Of a stretch of 10,571 nt of DNA, positions 6,400 to 10,571 are shown piece by piece. The notes beneath the pieces were generated by a model. It was given only the letters and a program-made list of their open reading frames with translations, ran no database searches and had not been told where the DNA came from. Origin of the DNA: DATEZO01 sp035255485 (GTDB lineage Bacteria > Pseudomonadota > Gammaproteobacteria > Burkholderiales > Burkholderiaceae_D); NCBI GenBank assembly GCA_035255485.1, contig DATEZO010000110.1, forward strand, positions 1-10,571, written 5' to 3'. The position numbers and the translations under genes were made by a program. Numbering within the stretch: position 1 is the first letter of the stretch; the number at the start of each line of letters is the position of its first letter.

Positions 6400-7044
6400 A
6401 TGAAATGCACCATCGTGCCGGTTACGGCCTATCAACAGAATTGCAGCATCCTGATCTGCGAAGAGACGCGCCGCGCCGCGCTGGTTGACCCGGGCGGCGA
6501 TGTGCCGCGCCTGCGCACCGCGCTGGAACAACTGGGCGTGACGCTGGAAAAAGTATTCCTGACCCACGGCCACCTCGACCACTGCGCCGCAGCCGATGTA
6601 GTGCGCCAGGAATTCGGCGTGCCGATTGAGGGACCGCACCACGACGATAAATTCTGGATCGACCAGCTTGGCACCATGAGCCGCAGCATGGGTTTTCCGC
6701 CGGCCGATCCCTTTGAACCCGACCGTTGGCTGCAGGACGGCGACACGGTAACGTTTGGCGCCCAGACTCTGGAAGTGCTCCATTGCCCCGGTCATACGCC
6801 GGGCCATGTGGTGTTTTTCCATCGCGGCGATCGGCTGGCCTTTGTCGGCGACGTACTGTTCCAGGGCTCGATCGGTCGCACCGACTTCCCGCGCGGCGAC
6901 TTCGACACGCTGATCCACTCGATTCGCGAAAAACTATGGCCGCTAGGCGATGATGTCACCTTCGTACCGGGCCACGGCTCCACGTCCACGTTCGGCGAAG
7001 AGCGTCTGCACAATCCATTCGTCGCGGATGAACGCTTCGCCTAG
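6400..7044 (+). CDS. ycbL: Metallo-beta-lactamase-fold hydrolase, YcbL/glyoxalase II-like
   Basis: A cytoplasmic metal-dependent hydrolase related to glyoxalase II (hydroxyacylglutathione hydrolase). The 214-residue protein follows E. coli YcbL along its length: IVPVTAYQQNCSILI at the start, LVDPGGD (28-34), CPGHTPGHVVFF (129-140), GRTDFPRGD (159-167) and PLGDDVTFVPGHG (181-193). The binuclear metal site is complete: THGHLDH gives His56, His58, Asp60 and His61, joined by His132, Asp151 and His192. It lacks the long C-terminal substrate domain of classical glyoxalase II, as YcbL does, so the physiological thioester is uncertain. The stop lies 9 bp from the stop of the convergent MOSC gene. The ATG has no clear Shine-Dalgarno. 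Confidence 0.92.
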   Translation: MKCTIVPVTAYQQNCSILICEETRRAALVDPGGDVPRLRTALEQLGVTLEKVFLTHGHLDHCAAADVVRQEFGVPIEGPHHDDKFWIDQLGTMSRSMGFPPADPFEPDRWLQDGDTVTFGAQTLEVLHCPGHTPGHVVFFHRGDRLAFVGDVLFQGSIGRTDFPRGDFDTLIHSIREKLWPLGDDVTFVPGHGSTSTFGEERLHNPFVADERFA

Positions 7045-7053
7045 ATCCGGCAT

Positions 7054-7746
7054 CTATTGGGCGCCGGTCAACCGGGCCGCCCAATCTTCCACCTGGCCGC
7101 TTGCCAGCCGCTTGAGCGCAAGGTTCCGCCAGGCGGGAGCGAGCGCGCCCAGCCCGGCCATCGCCTCCAGCTGCCGTGCATCGAGCGTATCCACATACAG
7201 CACCCGGAGCAGGCGGGCCAGCGACCATCCAGCGTGCGGCCGATCCAGCAGCGCCAGGCGGTCTCCGGTATGGATCGTGCCCGTTTCCAGCACACGGTAA
7301 TACCATCCGGTCAGGCCGCTATCCTGGACCTGGCGAGCCATGCGCGCCTGGTTGAAGCGGCTGTTCAGCGTGACGCAGGGCTGGCGCGCCTGCGACACTT
7401 GCAGGACGGCAGAACCGACCCGGTAAATGTCACCCACATGCACGCTTTGTTCATCCATGCCTTCGGTAGTGAAGTTTTCGCCAAACGCGCCCGGCGCATC
7501 GAAGGCAAATCCAGGCAGGGTTCGCCGCCAGAATGAATAATGCTCGAAGGCGTAATGATGCACTGCCTTCTCCGGGCCGCCGTGGTGTTTCGGGTTGCCC
7601 TGTTCATCGCGCATATCACCGCATTGCAAGCCTGTCAGCGTGACCTCCACGGCGCCGGTGACGGGCTGCTTGTCGATGCCGCTGGGCCGTCCCTCCAACC
7701 CGAAAGGGCGGGCGCGCCCCAGCAGGATTCCTGTCAGTACGGTCAT
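7054..7746 (-). CDS. yiiM: MOSC and 3-alpha domain protein, YiiM-like
   Basis: A molybdenum-cofactor sulfurase C-terminal (MOSC) domain protein. The E. coli homologue YiiM is implicated in molybdenum-cofactor-dependent detoxification of N-hydroxylated bases such as 6-N-hydroxylaminopurine. The 230 residues compare with 224 in YiiM. Visible marks are HHGGPEKAVHHY (54-65), GAFGENFTTEGM (86-97), VHVGDIYRVGSAVLQVSQ (102-119) and Cys124 in ARQPCVTLN, the conserved MOSC cysteine. The C-terminal part (about 175-225), ending LASGQVEDWAARL, corresponds to the 3-alpha domain. Its ATG lies only 3 bp after the amidotransferase stop, so the two are surely cotranscribed and perhaps translationally coupled. 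It ends the five-gene minus-strand series. Confidence 0.9.
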   Translation of the reverse strand: MTVLTGILLGRARPFGLEGRPSGIDKQPVTGAVEVTLTGLQCGDMRDEQGNPKHHGGPEKAVHHYAFEHYSFWRRTLPGFAFDAPGAFGENFTTEGMDEQSVHVGDIYRVGSAVLQVSQARQPCVTLNSRFNQARMARQVQDSGLTGWYYRVLETGTIHTGDRLALLDRPHAGWSLARLLRVLYVDTLDARQLEAMAGLGALAPAWRNLALKRLASGQVEDWAARLTGAQ

Positions 7747-7749
7747 GCG

Positions 7750-8493
7750 CTATCCGATCGTATCCAGCCAGTCATGGAAGGTGCGCCGCGCCGCGGCTGC
7801 CAGCACCGCGCCATGGCGGCGCGTATCGCTCCGCAATACCTCGACGATGACGCCCGGCGTGGCGGCAATCTCGTGGGCATGGCCGATCAGCCACTGCTCG
7901 AAGCGTGCCGGATCAAGCTCCGGATGACATTGAAACGCCAGCGCATGGCGGCCATGACGAAACGCCTGGTTCGTGCAATGCGCGGTTGAAGCCAGCAACA
8001 CCGCACCTGTCGGCAAGTCGAACGTATCGCCGTGCCAATGCAGCATCGATGTATTGTCACCCGCCAGGTGCCGCACGGGCGAGGCACGGCCTTCGGCGGT
8101 CAATGTCAGCGGCGCCCAGCCGATTTCCTTGACAGGCCCCGGATAGACACGCGCACCGAGCGCGCGCGCCAGCAACTGTGCGCCAAGGCAGATGCCCAGT
8201 GTGGGCGCATCGGCGGCGAGGCGCAACGCCAGCAACGCCAGCGTGTCGCGCAGGAAGGGGTAGTGTTGCTCCTCGTACGCGCCGATCGGCCCGCCCAGCA
8301 CCACCAGCAGGTCGGGATTGGCCGGCTTGAGCGCCGCCAGATCATCCACCCCGGCATCGTGGTAGGAAATCCGATAGCCGCGCGTCTCCAGCACTTGTGC
8401 CAGGGTGCCGAGATCCTCGAAAGGGACGTGGCGGATGACGGCAGCCGTCCGGCCCTGCGCGTGCTGCGGTTCCATGTTGTTCGTTATGACCAT
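7750..8493 (-). CDS. Class I glutamine amidotransferase-like protein
   Basis: A stand-alone class I (GuaA/TrpG-type) glutamine amidotransferase domain of 247 residues with no synthetase domain attached. The catalytic triad is complete: Cys102 in LGICLGAQLLA (nucleophile elbow), His190 and Glu192 in FQCHPELDP. LVVLGGPIGAYE (63-74) forms the oxyanion-side strand. Proteins of this kind are annotated as GMP-synthase-like amidotransferases or gamma-glutamyl hydrolases; the true substrate cannot be read from the sequence. A strong Shine-Dalgarno AGGAAG at 8507-8502, 8 bases upstream, fixes the start at 8493 rather than the internal Met at 8475. It is 98 bp downstream of the PaiB-like gene and 3 bp upstream of the MOSC gene. 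Confidence 0.87.
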   Translation of the reverse strand: MVITNNMEPQHAQGRTAAVIRHVPFEDLGTLAQVLETRGYRISYHDAGVDDLAALKPANPDLLVVLGGPIGAYEEQHYPFLRDTLALLALRLAADAPTLGICLGAQLLARALGARVYPGPVKEIGWAPLTLTAEGRASPVRHLAGDNTSMLHWHGDTFDLPTGAVLLASTAHCTNQAFRHGRHALAFQCHPELDPARFEQWLIGHAHEIAATPGVIVEVLRSDTRRHGAVLAAAARRTFHDWLDTIG

Positions 8494-8501
8494 GCGTTGT
8501 T

Positions 8502-8507
8502 CTTCCT
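8502..8507 (-). promoter_or_regulatory. Strong ribosome binding site of the amidotransferase gene
   Basis: AGGAAG within the purine run GGAAAGGAAGAA, 8 bases before the ATG at 8493. It is one of only three convincing Shine-Dalgarno sites in the window, and it decides the start. Confidence 0.8.
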
Positions 8508-8523
8508 TTCCTGTTCCTCAACC

Positions 8524-8552
8524 AAAAACGATAGAAGCCGTGGGAACCGGCT
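8524..8552 (-). terminator. Possible intra-operon attenuating hairpin
   Basis: On the minus strand AGCCG (8552-8548), loop GTTCCCA, then CGGCT (8540-8536) form a 5-bp stem. Seven bases later comes a run of five T (8528-8524). The stem is short and the T run is displaced, so this is at best a partial terminator. It lies between the PaiB-like gene and the amidotransferase gene and might lower expression of the last two genes. Confidence 0.3.
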
Positions 8553-8591
8553 CGCACAGCGGATGTTCAATCTTGCGATGCCGGCTTTGCC

Positions 8592-9239
8592 TCAGGTTCC
8601 CCTGAGCAGGTCCGATCGCCGGATTGCATCCGCCATCGCGACTGAAAGCACATCGCCCGTATCGCGCAAGCCAGCGACGACGCCCGCGCGATCCACGTCG
8701 GAGCGGTTCTGGCTGATCTTCCACTTGCCGATCAAGCGCACGATTGGGATCTCGATACCGACGATTGCGCCGACCATTGCATCGATGTACTCGTCCGGCG
8801 CATCCGCCACCCGCCAGGGATCGGGTCGTCCCGCTTCATGGCGGTCGGTCAGCCGATTGATCAAGCCGCGCAGCCAGACCGGATCGTCGATCACGCGCAT
8901 CGGCCCGTAGGCGTGTACCGCCAGATAGTTGTAAGTCGGCACCACCTTGCCGCTCTCGCGTTTGGTTGCATACCACGAGGGCGTGATATACGCATGCGCA
9001 CCCTGAAAGATCGCCAGCGTATCCAGCCCTTCCGAATGATCGCGCCATACCGGATTGCCGCGCGCCACATGCGCGCGCAGCGTGCCGAACGGCCCGGCAT
9101 GCGGATCAAGCTCGAACGGCAAATGATTCGCATCGAGACCATCCGAACCGAGCGACACCAGGGTACCGAAGGCGTGCGCATGCATCAGCTGATGCAGCAC
9201 CTCGATTCGCTTCTCTTCAAAGTGGGGTGGAATATACAT
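8592..9239 (-). CDS. paiB: FMN-binding split-barrel protein, PaiB-like
   Basis: PaiB of Bacillus subtilis was described as a negative regulator of sporulation and protease genes. The family binds FMN in a PNPOx-like split barrel and is usually annotated as FMN-binding negative transcriptional regulator. The 215 residues are of normal length. Family marks are MYIPPHFEE at the start, FQGAHAYITPSWYATK (78-93), GKVVPTYNYLAVHAYG (97-112) and GKWKISQNRS (171-180) near the C terminus. No helix-turn-helix is evident, so direct DNA binding is doubtful. The ATG at 9239 is 11 bp after the stop of the OsmC-like gene; only a poor AAAAGAA precedes it. PaiB-like genes often sit beside GNAT acetyltransferases (paiAB), as here with one gene between. 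Confidence 0.92.
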   Translation of the reverse strand: MYIPPHFEEKRIEVLHQLMHAHAFGTLVSLGSDGLDANHLPFELDPHAGPFGTLRAHVARGNPVWRDHSEGLDTLAIFQGAHAYITPSWYATKRESGKVVPTYNYLAVHAYGPMRVIDDPVWLRGLINRLTDRHEAGRPDPWRVADAPDEYIDAMVGAIVGIEIPIVRLIGKWKISQNRSDVDRAGVVAGLRDTGDVLSVAMADAIRRSDLLRGT

Positions 9240-9250
9240 GCGTTCTTTTG

Positions 9251-9712
9251 TCAGGCAGGTTCAATCACGATGTCGGCTTTGAGGGAATTTGCGATATAGC
9301 ATTGTTCATGCGCCTGGTGATGCATCGCCGCGATCTCCTCGGCGCTAGGCAAATGGTCTCCGGAAAACATGATCTTTGGCCGCAACGTGATGCGGGTCAT
9401 CGCGACCTGCCCCTGCGGGTTCTTGTCCATGACGCCGAAGGCCGGATCGGCATAGGTATCGACGACGAATCCGCGCTTGGCCGCCAGTGCAAGAAAAAAC
9501 AGCATATGGCAACTCGACGTTGCCGCCACCAGTGCTTCTTCCGGGTCCACATTGGCGGCATCCGACATCGGCAACGGGACCACGTGGGGCGACGACGAGG
9601 CAGCGACACGCGCGCCGCCGTCAAAGCGCCATTCATGCGCGCGGCTGTAGCGATTATCCGTGAATGGCTGGCTGCCGCACTGCCAGGAAACCGTTGCTTC
9701 ATATCGATGCAT
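9251..9712 (-). CDS. OsmC/Ohr-family protein (thiol peroxidase-like)
   Basis: OsmC/Ohr proteins are small cytoplasmic thiol-dependent peroxidases acting on organic hydroperoxides. The chosen start, ATG 9712-9710, gives 153 residues from MHRYEATVSW. It is fixed by a strong GGAGG at 9722-9718, five bases upstream; in-frame codons further up lie inside the preceding gene. The two family cysteines are present: Cys68 in VAATSSCHMLFFLALA and Cys138 in HEQCYIANSL, corresponding to Cys59 and Cys125 of E. coli OsmC. VDPEEALVAA (55-64) precedes the first. Length is normal. It lies 19 bp after the GNAT gene and 11 bp before the PaiB-like gene. Whether it is an OsmC or a less-studied subgroup I cannot decide by eye. 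Confidence 0.9.
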   Translation of the reverse strand: MHRYEATVSWQCGSQPFTDNRYSRAHEWRFDGGARVAASSSPHVVPLPMSDAANVDPEEALVAATSSCHMLFFLALAAKRGFVVDTYADPAFGVMDKNPQGQVAMTRITLRPKIMFSGDHLPSAEEIAAMHHQAHEQCYIANSLKADIVIEPA

Positions 9713-9717
9713 GATGC

Positions 9718-9722
9718 CCTCC
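9718..9722 (-). promoter_or_regulatory. Strong ribosome binding site of the OsmC-like gene
   Basis: GGAGG lies five bases before the ATG at 9712 in the short gap after the GNAT stop. It excludes the longer frame that opens at 9781 inside the GNAT gene. Confidence 0.8.
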
Positions 9723-9731
9723 GTCGGAGAA

Positions 9732-10133
9732 TTAGCGCGCACGCTTGATGATCCAGCCGTTTTCCACCGCCTCGAATCCAACCTTGGGATAGTAGTCCAT
9801 CGCTTCCGGCGCGGCCAGCAGCAGCAACGTCGATTGCTCGCCGATCGCCGCGCGTACCTGCCGGATCAATGCGGTGCCGATGCCCTGCTTCTGATACGCC
9901 TTGTCCACGGCCAGATCCGACAGATAGCAACAGAAGCTGAAATCGGTCAATGCGCGGGCCACGCCAACCAGCGAGTCGCCGGCCCATGCGGTAATCAGGA
10001 GGTTGCCATGCTTGAGCATGGCCTCCATGCGCGCAAGGTCCTCGACCGGGCGACGGATGCCGGATTGCATGAATACCTGCGCCAGCTGCTTGCCCGAAAT
10101 GCATTCGTTGGTCCGATAGGAGATTGGTGTCAT
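9732..10133 (-). CDS. GNAT-family N-acetyltransferase
   Basis: Transfers an acetyl group from acetyl-CoA to an amine of unknown identity; cytoplasmic. The start ATG 10133-10131 gives 133 residues (MTPISYRTNECISGKQL). A longer frame opening at 10244 would run through the AT-rich operator and is rejected. GNAT motif A is clear: YLSDLAVDKAYQKQGIGTALIRQV (70-93), with the acetyl-CoA pyrophosphate loop QKQGIG at 81-86. AAPEAMDYYPKVGFEAV (107-123) is the usual motif B region with the conserved Tyr. The start has no good Shine-Dalgarno. As the first gene of the five-gene series and next to the MocR-type operator, it is likely under that regulator. Similarity to PaiA is not evident to me. Confidence 0.9.
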   Translation of the reverse strand: MTPISYRTNECISGKQLAQVFMQSGIRRPVEDLARMEAMLKHGNLLITAWAGDSLVGVARALTDFSFCCYLSDLAVDKAYQKQGIGTALIRQVRAAIGEQSTLLLLAAPEAMDYYPKVGFEAVENGWIIKRAR

Positions 10134-10194
10134 GGCTTTATCGCTTGTGGTGGAAGTCTTGCCAAGATTACCGCGTGCATTGGCTTTCCAAAAG

Positions 10195-10233
10195 TACCAA
10201 TAAATGGTATTTTTAAAATACCAATTTTTACCC
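10195..10233. promoter_or_regulatory. Repeated TACCA boxes and 19-bp palindrome: probable MocR operator
   Basis: TGGTATTTTTAAAATACCA (10205-10223) is a perfect palindrome with 9-bp arms and one central base. TACCAAT occurs directly repeated at 10195-10201 and 10219-10225, and a TACCC follows at 10229-10233. GabR, the best-known MocR protein, binds direct ATACCA repeats, and ATACCA is present here on both strands (10218-10223, and inverted at 10205-10210). The element fills the AT-rich core of the divergent gap and overlaps candidate promoter hexamers such as TTTCCA (10185-10190) with TATTTT 17 bases later, so it could control both directions. Confidence 0.68.
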
Positions 10234-10242
10234 GCCACAATC

Positions 10243-10571
10243 ATGCATGTAGCTCAGGCCCTAACCGCGCTGCGACTCGATCCCGCCTCGCCGACACCGC
10301 TTTTCCGGCAACTGTACGAGGCGGTCAAGCAATCGATCCTGGCCGGCCATATCGGCCCGGGCGTCCAGTTGCCGCCGACGCGCGAACTGGCCGTATTGCT
10401 CGGCATCTCGCGGCAAACCGTGCTGAATGCCTATACCCACCTGATGGCCGAGGGATACCTGTCCGGCACGGTCGGCCGCGGCACCTTCGTCAGCGGCCAT
10501 CTTCCCGTCGAGATCGCCCCCGAGAACTCCGCGCGGCAAGCGCAGCCGCTGCGCCCGCTATCGAGCTGCGG
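10243..10571 (+). CDS. MocR-type GntR-family regulator, N-terminal fragment (cut by window edge)
   Basis: The first 109 residues are seen, beginning MHVAQALTALRLDP. Residues about 15-80 are a GntR winged helix-turn-helix: TPLFRQLYEAVKQSILAGHI, LPPTRELAVLLGISRQTVLNAY and the wing GYLSGTVGRGTFVS. LPPTRELA with SRQTV is the typical MocR/PdxR form. A hydrophilic linker rich in Pro, Gln and Arg starts near residue 85 and leads toward the expected aminotransferase-like, PLP-binding domain outside the window. It is divergent from the GNAT operon across 109 bp that hold TACCA boxes. The start at 10243 is chosen by family alignment; there is no Shine-Dalgarno. A plain GntR regulator with another C-terminal domain cannot be excluded. 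Confidence 0.88.
   Translation, partial: MHVAQALTALRLDPASPTPLFRQLYEAVKQSILAGHIGPGVQLPPTRELAVLLGISRQTVLNAYTHLMAEGYLSGTVGRGTFVSGHLPVEIAPENSARQAQPLRPLSSC

Noticed and set aside
9713..9781. 23-codon N-terminal extension of the OsmC-like protein
   Set aside because: It overlaps the GNAT coding end, and a strong GGAGG lies just before the ATG at 9712.
10134..10244. 37-codon N-terminal extension of the GNAT protein
   Set aside because: It would be encoded by the AT-rich palindromic operator. The GNAT fold is complete from 10133.

Overview
The window is GC-rich, densely coded chromosomal DNA that fits a betaproteobacterium of the order Burkholderiales. The gene content and the layout of edd divergent from pgi-zwf-hexR-tal suggest an Oxalobacteraceae-like genome (Herbaspirillum/Collimonas/Herminiimonas type). 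That placement is an inference from protein character and gene order, not a search result. No insertion sequence, phage, CRISPR array, tRNA or rRNA was seen.

Left part (1-5670): a central-carbon block. The first codons of edd (Entner-Doudoroff dehydratase) sit on the minus strand at the left edge. A 325-bp AT-rich divergent control region separates them from pgi, zwf and hexR on the plus strand, followed after a 290-bp gap by tal. HexR is the classical repressor of edd and zwf and responds to KDPG, the product of Edd. The edd-pgi gap holds one strong HexR-like palindrome (315-329) and two weaker ones (344-358 and 160-174), placed over candidate promoters of pgi and edd. The block therefore looks like one autoregulated unit joining isomerase, oxidative pentose phosphate/Entner-Doudoroff entry and transaldolase. 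A 6-phosphogluconolactonase gene is absent from it.

Middle (5671-7044): a convergent terminator-like hairpin, then a minus-strand 4-hydroxybenzoyl-CoA-type thioesterase. A YcbL/glyoxalase II-like metallo-beta-lactamase-fold hydrolase follows on the plus strand.

Right part (7054-10571): five minus-strand genes packed head to tail (GNAT acetyltransferase, OsmC-family protein, PaiB-like FMN-binding protein, class I glutamine amidotransferase, YiiM-like MOSC protein). They are divergent from a MocR/GntR-type regulator cut by the right edge. The 109-bp gap holds a perfect 19-bp palindrome and repeated TACCA boxes resembling known GabR/MocR sites. The most interesting hypothesis here is that the MocR protein, probably PLP-dependent, controls this uncharacterised detoxification or amine/glutamyl-metabolism operon.

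Most starts in the window lack a clear Shine-Dalgarno. Only edd, osmC-like and the amidotransferase have a convincing one, and six starts share the context ATC-ATG.
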